In this document: positions 31,911-42,505 of the stretch, in pieces | How positions within the stretch are numbered: the stretch's first letter is position 1 | Layout: every line of letters starts with the position of its first letter | Assembly (NCBI GenBank): GCA_021014325.1 | Contig: CM037472.1 | Span: 34,310,234-34,374,233, forward strand | Direction: 5' to 3' | Origin: Plazaster borealis | Lineage: Eukaryota > Echinodermata > Asteroidea > Forcipulatida > Labidiasteridae | Length of the DNA: 64,000 nucleotides | Translations under genes and position numbers: made by a program | The notes under the pieces: generated by a model | The model's input: only the letters and a program-made list of their open reading frames with translations | Told to the model about the DNA's origin: nothing | The model's database searches: none

Positions 31911-34900
31911 CTGGAATACAAGATTAGCAATCGTTAAAATGGCCGCCAGACTTTGAAATCCTTGGTGGCAGCAGATATTCCTTTTCTACTTGTTAAGGGT
32001 GCACCCCACTAAATAAACTCCCATTAGCATACAGTGTAAAATGCTAAATATTCAAAAATACTTTATAAATACTTAGAAGTCTCATAGCTTTTTACAGTAA
32101 AGAGAAAATTATCCATTGACTCCTAACCAATTCTATCCTCTGCTCTATTTGACATGGGTTGCCCCAAGACCCGTCGAGTTATTCTCCTTCCGATTAAAAA
32201 CACCCCTACCCCTGTGTAAATTTCCAAACGTCCGAGCATCAATCTTGAACAAATTTCCCTACACCACTCGGCAAGTAGGACAATTTTTTTCAGGGTCTAG
32301 GCCATCCAAAATACTTCACGTTGGAAGTCAACACTCGCCAGGTCATAATTGTGAAAATGTTTATACTGTACCCCTTTTATTTGGCTCTCAAATCTGTCTA
32401 GTATAGAATATTCTGAGGGCCTACAAAGTATTCATGAGACCGTCGCTATGTTTACTCCCTATTTAGTGGGGGTGCACCCTTCACATAAATCTGAGGACGA
32501 AGAATAATCAATTTACCATGTGCGTCTGCTGCCACCTATTATTACAGAAGCCCTCGAATTCACCTCTATTCATAAGTTCTCAACTTCTCTTGTTCCCTGA
32601 CTGCAAAGGTTGTGTATGCATACAGTGTCTATCATGGTTGGAGGCACTTTTTGTAACATTCGCAGCCAATTGCAGGGGCAAAGTTGCCTCGGAAAGTTTT
32701 GGTAAAGAAAAACTGTGTGTCAATCTTGCCATATCTAAACTGCCAGGGCAAGTTTGAATAATCATAACACATTTCACCCTTATTGGCCCAATTCACCTGA
32801 CGTCATCACCCATAACAAATCTTGGTTAGGCCATTTTGGGAGTCGGATTCTTATGTGTTACTGTACAGTTTGCATTTTAGGCGAGGCAACGTCCAGGTGG
32901 TGACATTGGTAGACCATGCCAGCAGACAGTGGCATGTGACATCAGTACTAGTCTTGGTGCAAGACGTTACTCGTTAAGTTACTGACTTACAAGTGCATGC
33001 TGCCGACCCGCTGTAATTCAACTCACCAATGGCGAGCACCATTCATGTATGTTCCACGAACCTCACTTGGCCCACGAACCACCGGGCTAGTTGTGGAATC
33101 CTAAATATATAGCGCCCGCTAGCAATGACTGTAATGTTTCAGTGCGGCGATCGTGTAACAAGGATCCGCTGATAATGTCTTGCATCAAGACTAAGTCAGT
33201 GCAAGTAGTCTGAACGCTGTTTCATGAACAATTTGCACCTTTTTACGATGCAATTTCTTTTCATGACAACATGATGGTTTATTTAAACAATGTACTCTAT
33301 TGAACACTAATGAAAGAAGAAGAATATACCTTGCATGACATCTTCACCTTAAAAGAAAATTCAGAAAAGAGCGAATACTCACTGGGTGTTTCTTGTGAAC
33401 CTCAGTATACTTTGGATTGTGGAATCTCTTGGTGTGTTGTTTGTCCAATGTATTATGCTGTGCAGGTGGAGCACTCCTGTAATATCTCTGGGAAATGTAA
33501 CGTATAGTTTATGTTAAAATAGACAAGCTAGCTGAGGTTAATACTCAAGTCTAAGAGGTAGGGTCATCGTTTGCAATGTAATGTTTATTTATAGACAAAA
33601 TTTTAAAGAAAGATACAGTAAAGGTCCCCTGTGAAAGTTTCAGCTGAATGTAGTGTCTTCTTGCTGAGAAAACCCAAAAAAACTGTCGTGTTAATTTCAC
33701 ACGAACGTCAAATCCATCCACTTTTAGCGAGATGACACTGGGTACCAACTGCATCTCTGGCCGCAGCATTCGCGAACGGACACCAATCCTCAGAAATCTG
33801 AGAAACGATTCGGACAGAAAAACAAAATAAAATAATTGGGGGTCATTACCAAACGATAGACCCTACCTTTAAAATCATAACAATTAATTAAATTAAGCCA
33901 TCCCGCAATTTAGCACAGTATGTGCAGACTTTGTCTTTTCTGTTAATTGGACAAAAATACAAGGAATTGAGTACATTGTAGTACAGGATTTAAAAAGATG
34001 GAAAAAGTTTCTACACGAAAAGCTTTTATTCCACAGGAAAACACTGATTCCTGATCAATGATTGTTTTCCTCTAAGACACACTGTAACATCAATTTCCAC
34101 TTGACTGCTTCTGTTACACCAGTATACCAGTTCATGTGTGTTGTGTTGTCATTTAGCCTTCGAGAAAGACTCTGCTAGGGTCGAAACATCAGGCCATTAA
34201 CTATTTTTTGCATTTATACCATACCACAGGTCCTTTTGGTTGGTAAGCAGTTTGCAACAGCTAATTCTATTTTCTGCAAATAAATACAGTTAACATTGTT
34301 TAGTGTGATGTTCCCGACTTACCCGACACTGTCTAGTCGTGGTAGACATATACTGTAGGATACTTGAAAAAGCATCATCTATCGTGGTATACTTCATTGC
34401 ATCCTATGTAAAAACAGATTAAAAAACAAAGATGCAAAGACATGATCAGTAATTCAGTTTGAGCCTCTGTGTGTCCCCCCTTCATAGTGTTAGCCAGAGG
34501 GGTGTCTGGGTGTCTTTTGGACACCCTGTTTTAAATTTGGACACCCTGTTTTATCTGTCATTTACATGTATTTGTAAGTGAACAATTTGGACATTAAGTT
34601 TTTAAATTTCCAGCAATTTTTGGACACCCTTTTACAAAATCCTGGCTAAAACCTTGCCCCTCTTCTGTGCTATGCATTCCACTACAGGATGGCCTGCCTT
34701 GTGTCTCTTATTTGCTGCTTCATGTATCTGTGCCATTATTTCTCATTTTACTGTTTAGACCCCTTAACAGTTTTAAAGGCTTATATTATTGGGAACCGAA
34801 TACTTTGCAATTGCATGCACAGAGAGCCATACCTGATGCTTCTTGAAGGGCATGACAGTATTCCATGGTAAAGGGAACCTCAATGAGGGAAATATAAATT

Positions 34901-36269
34901 TGTACTGGAACATTTCAAGGGGCACCAAGTTAATGACCAGGGGCATGGAATGCATCCATTACCAGGGCTCAAATTTGTTCACTGGACCACAAGCCCGAGG
35001 CCAGTGATTTTAGTGTTTGGCCAGTAAACTCACGACTTGACAAGTCCGGTGATCTTGTGGTTTTGCTTTGTCAATTAAAAAATATTACCTCACTGTAAAA
35101 AAAATTCAACTGTTTACTTTGAGTCTGGTACCGGTACAATTCAATTCAATTCAATTCTCAGTGTTGAGTATCAAATTATAAAGAAATCTTCCCTAGTGCT
35201 TGTTCAAATAAAAACAGTTTGCATGATAAACCTTGTTGAAAGTTCATTCTCATTTTTAGATTCAGCAGGTCTTGTAAAATAAGTCTGGTTCGGTAAACAT
35301 TTTGAGCTACTTTGAGCTACTTTGATACTCAAAAGAATTGAATGATATTTACATTGTACCGGTACCAGACGCAAAGTCAACAGTTGAACTTTTTTTTACA
35401 TTGAGGTAATACTTTTTAATTGACCAAAAAACCCACAAGACCACCGGACTTGTCAAGTCGTGAGTTTCCTCAAAATATATCTTTGTCTTGTGGAATTTAA
35501 ACTAAAATTTGAGCCCTGATTACTTCTCTGAAGTACCCGGGCCTGGAGTGCAAGAGGAAGCTTTTCATGCACAACTTTGTACGAAGAGGAAATGATTTGT
35601 GCACCTTCTATGAGCTAGAGAGTGAGACGAAGTTTCATCCATTTTGTACGAGATTTCTTCTATGTTTGGGACCCAAGACAATGATTGGCTCTCAGAAGAC
35701 TCTCAGTTTAAACATACATTTTAGACAACGAGATCATCCTTACCAGTAAATATTTAAAAACGTGGAGTACCTGGAAACTGATACTATATTGCGTTGTTTT
35801 ACATTTTTAAGATGAAGGTGAACGATATCAGACCGCCCCTTGCACACTTGAAAATGAGATGTTAGTATGCTTTAAACAAATTCATCTCTATTACAAATGG
35901 ATTTACTGGGAAATTTCACCCAGGATGGGGCTCATTTGAATCAATGTGTCTGAAGGTTAATTCTGTAAATTAAAAATATGTTATGTAGATTAAAAGCTAT
36001 TTGTATTGCCGTGGTTTATTTTATCTCAATTTCCTCCCGGATTTAATAAAACATTTCCTTTTAAAAAAATCCCACAAAATAAAATAAATTGGTTCTTAGC
36101 CCTCAGCCGTTACTAACGGGAAAGGAATAAACAATATTATTGTTACCTGTATTGGTGACTGTTCATGATGAGTCTGTTGAGGCCATTCTACCTTACGCTG
36201 TTGTGCCCTCTGTAATACATCAAGTCCCTGCCTCCCTGTTCTACACAATGTGCACGACATCCAGTCCTC
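31761..36269 (-). CDS. AKIP1: AKIP1, A-kinase-interacting protein 1 (five exons recognised)
   Basis: In mammals AKIP1 (BCA3) binds the PKA catalytic subunit, promotes its nuclear retention and modulates NF-kB p65. Three blocks match in order: GRQGLDVLQRAQQRKVEW (N-terminal helix), DAFSSILQYMSTTTRQCRRY running into YRSAPP (middle), and PGTYAVTAG with THVVHVNQGQSVDLDFVL (C-terminus). The exons give about 177 codons; the human protein is about 210. The gene is in tandem with ZC3H14, its stop 2.5 kb from the ZC3H14 start codon. Phases agree except between exon 4 (ends with two bases) and the last exon (phase 0), so a small exon or another donor is probably missed. The start may be the Met at 36260 or lie in an unseen upstream exon. 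A TTAA element ends about 30 bases past the stop. Confidence 0.85.
33027..33100 (-). CDS. AKIP1: AKIP1 exon 4 (probable)
   Basis: From acceptor ATATTTAG, phase 0, reading DSTTSPVVRGPSEVRGTYMN then GARH plus two bases, to donor GTGAGT. It has no strong homology of its own; support comes from the open frame, good splice borders and position. The phase does not fit the last exon directly. Confidence 0.6.
33383..33487 (-). CDS. AKIP1: AKIP1 exon 3
   Basis: The acceptor TTTCCCAG is chosen because it keeps the conserved YY (RYYRSAPPAQ); a second AG eight bases downstream would lose it. The exon has 35 codons, rich in His and Lys (HTKRFHNPKYTEVHKKHP), and ends at donor GTGAGT in phase 0. Confidence 0.8.
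33552..33872. mobile_element. TTAA MITE, family C, copy C1, near AKIP1 exon 3
   Basis: Ends AGGTAGGGTCATCGTTTG and AAACGATAGACCCTACCT. The right TTAA is intact, the left is decayed (TAAG). It lies 65 bp upstream (transcript sense) of AKIP1 exon 3, in the intron. Confidence 0.82.
34137..34273. repeat. Dispersed repeat Q2, inverted copy of Q1
   Basis: GTGTTGTCATTTAGCCTTCG, AGAAAGACTCTGCTAGGGTC, GAAACATCAGGCCATTAACT, TTTTGGTTGGTAAGCAGTTT. It ends about 50 bases from the AKIP1 exon 2 donor, so both copies sit next to exons. Confidence 0.78.
34323..34403 (-). CDS. AKIP1: AKIP1 exon 2
   Basis: Twenty-seven codons from acceptor TTACATAG to donor GTAAGT, reading DAMKYTTIDDAFSSILQYMS then TTTRQCR. 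This matches the SFxxMxxFMxYTSxQCxKYY region of the family. Phase 0 at both ends. Confidence 0.86.
34478..34658. repeat. Dispersed repeat P2, inverted copy of P1
   Basis: CATAGTGTTAGCCAGAGGGG to AATCCTGGCTAAAACCTTG, with GTCTTTTGGACACCCTGTTT inside. Lies upstream of AKIP1 exon 2 in its intron. Confidence 0.72.
34958..35523. mobile_element. Foldback element H3
   Basis: Ends CAGGGCTCAAATTTG and inverse, with long imperfect arms including CGACTTGACAAGTCCGG, and ATTAC directly flanking both sides. 556 bp. Interior inverted motifs GGTACCGGTAC and TTTACTTTGAGTC mirror each other. A microsatellite (CAATT)n is at 35137-35157. A diverged copy lies at 58842-59225. Confidence 0.75.
36147..36269 (-). 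CDS. AKIP1: AKIP1 first recognised exon
   Basis: The acceptor-like TCCATTCAG precedes 41 codons. ATG at 36260-36258 gives MSCTLCRTGRQGLDVLQRAQ and so on, similar to the N-terminal helix of vertebrate AKIP1. The frame stays open upstream of the ATG, so an upstream coding or noncoding exon is possible. Donor GTAACA, phase 0. Confidence 0.82.
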
Positions 36270-36486
36270 CTGAATGGAAATAACAGGGGGAGGGGGAATC
36301 ATTGTTTTGATGCGTTTTTCACTATTATGCACTTATTGTAGTCCCGGCCCAGGGGAACCCGGGGCTAGCACTAGCAGGGACATGACCGGGGATGTAAATT
36401 GGAATCCTCCTTCTCCAGCCCATGTTAATTTCCCATATGGGGACAGAATCTCCGGGGGGGGCAGATTTCCCTGGGACACCGACACC

Positions 36487-36785
36487 GGTGTAATTTTATG
36501 AAAAATCTCAGAACTGGCGCCATGTTGTTTACTGGTCCGCATGTGCGCACAAGCGTTGATTCAATTCGCTAAAATGGCTGCATTACCTAATTAATCTTTT
36601 TCATGTCGCTGCAGCGCGCTGTTATACTCCACGCTGCTTGCTGCTGATTCGCGTTCCGTGGTGGTGGCGCTACGAGCGATGAATACCGCCTTGACTAAAC
36701 GTTATCACATCACTAAACGTCATGGCGCCGACGATGTTTATTCAGCGATTGCCAGCTCTGAGATTTTTCATATAATTACACCAAA
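36487..36785. repeat. Inverted repeat upstream of AKIP1
   Basis: GGTGTAATTTTATGAAAAAT then CTCAGAACTGGC at 36487-36519 is mirrored by GCCAGCTCTGAGATTTTTCA then TATAATTACACC at 36752-36783. Arms of about 33 bp are separated by about 230 bp of CpG-containing DNA. Could be the ends of a small element or AKIP1 upstream DNA. Confidence 0.65.
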
Positions 36786-37626
36786 AAGGAGCCTCCTGAA
36801 GGTACTTTCTAGGACAGGAGAAAAGAAGAGAGAGAAGAGAGTCCAGCGATATGCTATTTATGGGGGGCCTGTGCGCTGGGCTGGCTGTTGTCACTACTGT
36901 TTGTGTTCCTTGGTTGGAGTTGAACACTCTCGAACTCCTGGTCAATGAATTCTCAGACAATTCAATTCGTGGGCATTATCATCGCATATGAAGCAAGGAA
37001 GTGAAGATTACCGGGCTTAAGACTACTTTATTAGATTACTACTAGCATTATAGAGAAAGGACCTAGAAAGGATAGAGAGACGAAGGACCCTCTAGATGAT
37101 AGTACATGATAGCTAGAGATCATGAAGTAAGTGTTAGAAATTAGAACTTACTGAATGTTTATGTTTTATAGTTTGGTTGTTTTTTTTAGATTTTGTTAAA
37201 CATTCTTTTTATTAAATTTAAAAAAACCTTTTCTTTCCTCAAAAACCAACTCTTTCTCAAGCCACAGGTTTCCGGTTTTTTGTTTTATACTTAGCTTTAG
37301 GAAACACGACACTTCAGCACTTCGCCACTTTGGGAATGGGCCACTTCAACTTTGGACCGTTGGGCAAGTGACCATCAGATGAGTCACTGCACCTTCAGTA
37401 AAATTATAAAAGTATATAACTGAATACATCATGAATTGTTATCAATGTCTAAAATGTGAAAGTCCTTGTCAGTGTGAAGTTTAAAATATCATAATTTAAT
37501 GTAACATTCGTGCGGATCAGCCATTCGTTCCAATTAGCCAGTAGAGGGCGCCGCTCCGCTGGAAGTTTGTGAGCCCCGATCTCCTGGCGATGTTTACGGA
37601 TATGTAGGTATGCTGTTTTGCGGTGG

Positions 37627-38125
37627 TAATGGGTCATTAGCTGTAATGGGTCATTAGCTGTAATGGGTCATTAGCTGTTAATGTTCTGTTTACTATAACG
37701 CAATCTATTGATTACGTTACCCCCAGTTATAACGCAATCTATTGATTACGTTACCCCCAGTTTGCATAAACTCAACTCATCAATCACAAAGTGAAAAATA
37801 TTCAGTGGACAAGTAAATAAATAAAACACCATTTGGGTTTGATTCGTTTTTATTTCATAGCCTACATCACTATCAGTCAACATGTAAATAAATAAAACAT
37901 TATTTGGGTTCGGTCAACATGTAAACAAATAAAACACCATTTGAGTTTAATTCGGGTTTTTTCATACTCATCACCATCAGTCAACACGTAATTATTATTA
38001 AATCATTAATGCACGGCGCCCTCAATCGGTGCAATAAGTCTATTGACGACACCGTCTATTAATATTATTAGCAATGTTTCGGTGCAATAAGTCTACTGAC
38101 GACACCGTCTATATTATTAGCAATG
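37627..38125. repeat. Cluster of unrelated tandem duplications
   Basis: In order: TAATGGGTCATTAGCTG three times (37627-37680); AACGCAATCTATTGATTACG with TTACCCCCAGT twice (about 37698-37760); GTAAATAAATAAAACACCAT type three times (about 37806-37955); CGGTGCAATAAGTCTATTGA with a 50-60-base extension twice (about 38024-38125). Confidence 0.82.
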
Positions 38126-38167
38126 TTTCTAGATGCAGAAAGCCAGAAACTATGCAGAAATCCTGAA

Positions 38168-38328
38168 GGTACGAAGTGTCTCGTCTGAAGGTACGAAGTG
38201 TCTCGTGAGAAGGTACGAAGTGTCTCAAGGGAAGGTACGAAGTTTCCAAGGTACGAAGTGTCCAAAGACACTTCGTACCTTCAAAAGGTACGAAGTGTCC
38301 AGGGTACGAAGTGGCAAAGGTACGAAGT
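38168..38328. repeat. Nine-copy GGTACGAAGT array
   Basis: GGTACGAAGT on the plus strand at 38168, 38190, 38212, 38234, 38250, 38287, 38303 and 38319, and inverted at 38270. Spacings are 22, 22, 22 and 16, then 16-17 after the inverted copy. Most are followed by GTC. Confidence 0.9.
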
Positions 38329-38403
38329 GTCCTGACACCCTTTTTTAAGGCCATACATAACATATAAATGTATGCTTCTTAATCTTATTCTTAGTAATAA
38401 AAA

Positions 38404-38549
38404 AAAATTAAAAAAAATTCTACATCCATTCATGGAGGAAGAAATAGAAGGAGTTCGAACCATGGAGGGGTTCTTCCTCCATGATCCATTGAATGGCCTG
38501 CAAATCGTTGACAATGACATTACAAATCCTGTCACACCTTCAGTCTAGT
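38404..38549 (+). other. Orphan short reading frame with hairpin
   Basis: A plus-strand frame reads FMEEEIEGVRTMEGFFLHDP, LNGLQIVDNDITNPVTPSV and a stop. It looks more protein-like than its neighbours but has no recognised homologue or clear splice acceptor. It contains a perfect 14-bp-arm hairpin (38430-38443 with 38471-38484). Could be a transposon relic or chance. Confidence 0.25.
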
Positions 38550-39209
38550 CTACGGAGTTGGACAGTGGAGACCCACTGACTACACAATTGGCACAAATAA
38601 ATCAACACTTTCAAAGAATAGTGTTTGCTTGAACAAAATAAAACATTCTTACCATTATTATTTTACTTTAGACAGTTAGAACATGGAGAAAGAAATGAAC
38701 TACCGTACATACAGTACACAATCGCCCGCGTCCTCAGATGTTTTGTATGTCTTGTGTGTTTTTCGTGTTATGATGAAGATCGAATGTGCTAGCGCCCTCA
38801 AGCACCCTGTTAAAGCAATGTAGCCTTTATTTATAATACGTCTAGGGTTATGACCAAAACGGATCTTTTTCCTTTACTAAATTGACTTACATTAGTCTGT
38901 CACCTACAGAAAAGGTGTAAATGTAACTCTATGGAGTATTATAAAACTACCCAGTTTGTTTACGTCGTCGATGGTTTACACAAGATGAACTTCTCCTGAT
39001 CATCAGTCCTGATTCGCAAATTTGTGGATCTTCAGTCTTCAAATAAACACGTGCCACACATACCAGGTTTAAAGGTGAATCCAGCATTATCGATGTTAAT
39101 ATGTATTTCTAGAGATTAGATAGAAGCCGGAAGAGTTGACCATCTCCATGATGATCGAGGTAAGATCTCAGATCTGTTTTTAAGAACTTCTTACTACGGA
39201 CGGTACAGT

Positions 39210-39783
39210 CGTTTGACCAGTTCCGGATCATTGACCAGTTCCGGATCACTTCAACTTTGCACTAACCACATAATTACATTACTGCTCACATGACCAATTT
39301 TTGTAGATACATGTGAAGTATAACATCCAATACACCAACAGACAAAAAATAAAGTACCAAACATCATCGACAAATAAATTATGAACTTTTTTCTAAAGTT
39401 TGTCTGCGATAATAATGATCTTTTCTTTTTTTAATCTTGCTTGAAAAACGCTATATAAAACTTCTCACCTTTCAAATTGGAACGCCAGGGTAAGTAACAT
39501 TTATGTAAAATGCTAAGAATAAGTAAAAAATATTTCACGTAAATACTGAGCAGTTGTCTTGTTTTTGTGAGGAAATAAAATTACCGAAATCGTTTTTTGG
39601 GGGGCATCGTACCCTTGACCAGTTCCGGATCACTCAACGTCTCGCTACGTCAATTGGTGGTGCACTTCTGAAGTTTGTGCTTGTGAAACAGTTTTATGAA
39701 TGGGAGGCTCGAGTATGGGTTTGCAATAGAGGGCGCGCTACTGATCCGGAATATAATCAACCGATCCGGAACTGGTCAAACGG
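39210..39783. mobile_element. Element with TTTGACCAGTTCCGGATC ends and subterminal repeats
   Basis: TTGACCAGTTCCGGATCA occurs as an exact tandem pair at 39213-39230 and 39231-39248 and again at 39615-39632. The inverse GATCCGGAACTGGTCAAACG closes the element at 39763-39782, with a partial inverse at 39742. Repeated end motifs like these often bind transposase. No coding capacity; no target duplication seen. Confidence 0.65.
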
Positions 39784-40264
39784 GTGACGTTACTTTTCTC
39801 GAAGCCTCTCCAAGAGTATTACTATTTTTTTTTCAAAATCACAACAACGTTATTCTCATATCAGGATAATGATTCAAGTTTCGATTTACTCTGGAGATGA
39901 TTGATGATTCGAATTAATTAGATTCAAACCCCTTTCAGTTTCTGATTTATATGATCCCTCTCTGTTGGTTGACACAGCGTTGATTAACATTTTTGAGACA
40001 TGTTTAATGAATTCAATCAAACCATGTGTGTAATTTTATTGAAGTAAACTTGAAAATTTTGTTAGTGAGCACTTTTTATTTAGGAGTTTTTAAGCAAATT
40101 GAGAAAAGTGACAAGTAGGCCTACCAAGATAATACATGTAGGACATCCTCTCCTCCCTAATAATATTTGTAAGTTGTGTAAGTTGCCTTATTACCTGTGA
40201 CATGAAGAAATATATTTACTGTGATACATCGTACATATGTACATTGTTATGGTTGTTTTTAAAA

Positions 40265-41010
40265 ACTTGGCCAAATGCCAGTTACAACACCTGAGGACCA
40301 ATCAGAATTCTGTCCAACTAGTCCTGCTGGCTAGCCAACTCCACATTAGGCTTTATAAAAAAGAAATTGTTGATCGTCCCTGCTGCCGACCCTACAAAAC
40401 CCCCCTACCCCCTTTTAAACATTTTTAAATTTTTTGTATAAACACAAAACGGCATTTTCAATGATCTTTTCAGTCAAATTTGGCTCCGTTCTGCATCGCA
40501 CACACAGTTAGGCAAAAAAATGTTTGAAGAAAGGTTATTCATGTTGGAAAAAACAAGAACAATTCTTTATATTTCAAATATTTACTTACAATGTAGGCTA
40601 CACTGCGTTTTAGTTTTTTTGAAAATGTTTACAGAAAATGTCATCTAGGAGTTAAATGGGTTGGGTTTAACAAAACAATTAAAAACATCAAAATCACACA
40701 AACCCTCTGTTTTACAGTGATTGTGATGATTTCTTTATAGTTTAGTTCATATTTTGTCATGTCAACAAAACTCAATTATAAAAACAAACAAAAACCCCAA
40801 ACTCCCACCCCAACCCTAAAAAAAAGGACGATCAACAAAAATGGTCTTACACATGTAGTTCAAATAACAAGTCCCATGCTATTAATGTCAAACAAAAAAT
40901 AATGACAATGTTGAGAGAAACTATGGACCATTGAAAATGCCGGCGGACTAGTGTAAATGACAAGCTAACTGGTTCTGCTGGCTAGTCACTGAACAAGGGG
41001 CAAACCCTCT
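40265..41010. repeat. Probable foldback relative with CCTGCTGGCTAG motifs
   Basis: TAGTCCTGCTGGCTAGCCAA at 40320 and TTCTGCTGGCTAGTCACTG at 40972 bracket AT-rich DNA. The motif resembles the end region of the 12.67-13.93 kb element. No clear terminal repeat. Confidence 0.4.
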
Positions 41011-41786
41011 GATAATACAGTTGCACTTGTGTAAACATTATTTTGTTAAACAGTTTATTGTCAGTTATGCAATAGCACACAATGGACTCTTCCCGGAAGC
41101 AAAAGTATTGTAAATAAAATTCCAAAACTTATGCCTCGGGATTTCCCCCTGCAGGACCCTGGGGGGGGGGGGGGACACACTGAGTATCCCCAGTGATTAT
41201 CACACATCAGTGCTGGGTAAAAATCAAACGAATACTCTTTATCCCAGATGCAATTGTTATCCTATTTTAAACAAAATCCCGAAAAAATATTTCCTTAAGA
41301 TTGTGTGGCATTAAATTAATTATGAATGCTTGGGCCCAGCCTTCATTTTCAAAAACTTTCTCAATTTTTAGATGTTCATTAGTTTAACAACTCCATGGCC
41401 ACTGGCCTTGCCTTTATTGTCCAACTCCAAGTTAACTCAAAGTTTGATCCATGATAGACAGATCTGGTACAAGTATATGTATTTTGACATTTTTACAAAT
41501 CTGGTGATCACCAGATAATGGCATTGTTGTCAAAAAAGAGAAAGGTTTGTACTTTTTTCCCCAACACGAGATTGGAACACACCCTTCCTGAAGCAAAACT
41601 GATAAAAGAAATCTCAACTCCATACTGTAGGTCCTAGTGTTAAAGTACTTTGTAACCACTCCTAGTGTCCCCTACATTAAAATGTAGAGACCCCTTGTGT
41701 ATCAAAATCAGTCAGGATATTCTTCAGCTTAAATCTGATTTGCGATGTTTTTGTCCTCAGAAAAATCAGAACATTTTTATTAAATA

Positions 41787-41971
41787 GCCTTCAGGCCTGA
41801 TTCTTCACAGAGGCAACGGAGGCAATTGCCTCCGTTGCCCCTGGTCATTGCCTCGGGGGTACCTTGAATGTCTAACGAAATTTACTATTTCCCCATAGAG
41901 GTGCTCTTTATCAAGGAGAAAACGCCTTGGTGCCCTTGCCCTTTCAAAAACAAAGCATCAGGCCTGAGCCT
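41787..41971. mobile_element. Short element with CAGGCCTG ends and a perfect 28-bp palindrome
   Basis: Ends CAGGCCTGATTC / GCATCAGGCCTG at 41792 and 41966, with AGCCT near both borders. The 28-bp perfect palindrome at 41812-41839 begins GGCAACGGAGGCAA. A looser relative (GGAGGCCAAGGCCT, CCTTGCCCTCTCAAA) occurs at 11464-11620. Confidence 0.65.
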
Positions 41972-42022
41972 AAGGTCAGCCCTTGTTCTCAATAAAATGT
42001 TCACACTTTTACCAGCATAGAA

Positions 42023-42505
42023 AATAGACTGACCAAGGTGGTCCCAACCATAGAGTTTCTTCAAATACTTTAGTTACAGTTTATGGCTATTAAAAGGGTG
42101 ATCCAATAACAGTATAGGGCCTACCGTATTGTTGGGAAAGTAAAATGTAGCCATGAATGAAAGATTACAATGTAAACAGTTTTTAACAAATCAACAAAGA
42201 AAACTTGAAAATAAAAAAACTTGACCTCCATTTACTTTTAAAAACCCAACTGACGTTCATGTTTTTCATAGGCCTACCTTCATGTATGTGATGGCCGCGC
42301 AAATTGAGGCCTTGTTAGGCAAACAGAGTTTTAATTTTGTTTCAATGTTAACTTTAACAAATTATTTGTGTTTTAAAAATATAAATTAAATTGTATTGTA
42401 TAATTAATAAAATTTTATAAGAAGATTTGGTTTCATAGAAAATATATAGTTTTTGTTTGAGTTGTTTTCTCGTTTTAGATATGCGCGAGACTTGCACAGT
42501 CTATA
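42023..42505. mobile_element. Element E4 (inverted, internally deleted end)
   Basis: Begins AATAGACTGACCAAGGTGGTC: the outer 9 bases of the end are joined to the subterminal GGTGGTCCCAACC block. It ends GCGCGAGACTTGCACAGTCTA. The interior resembles E3 with deletions. Confidence 0.75.

Noticed and set aside
38168..38328. CRISPR-like array appearance
   Set aside because: The core is only 10 bases, one unit is inverted, spacers are 6-12 bases and the genome is eukaryotic.
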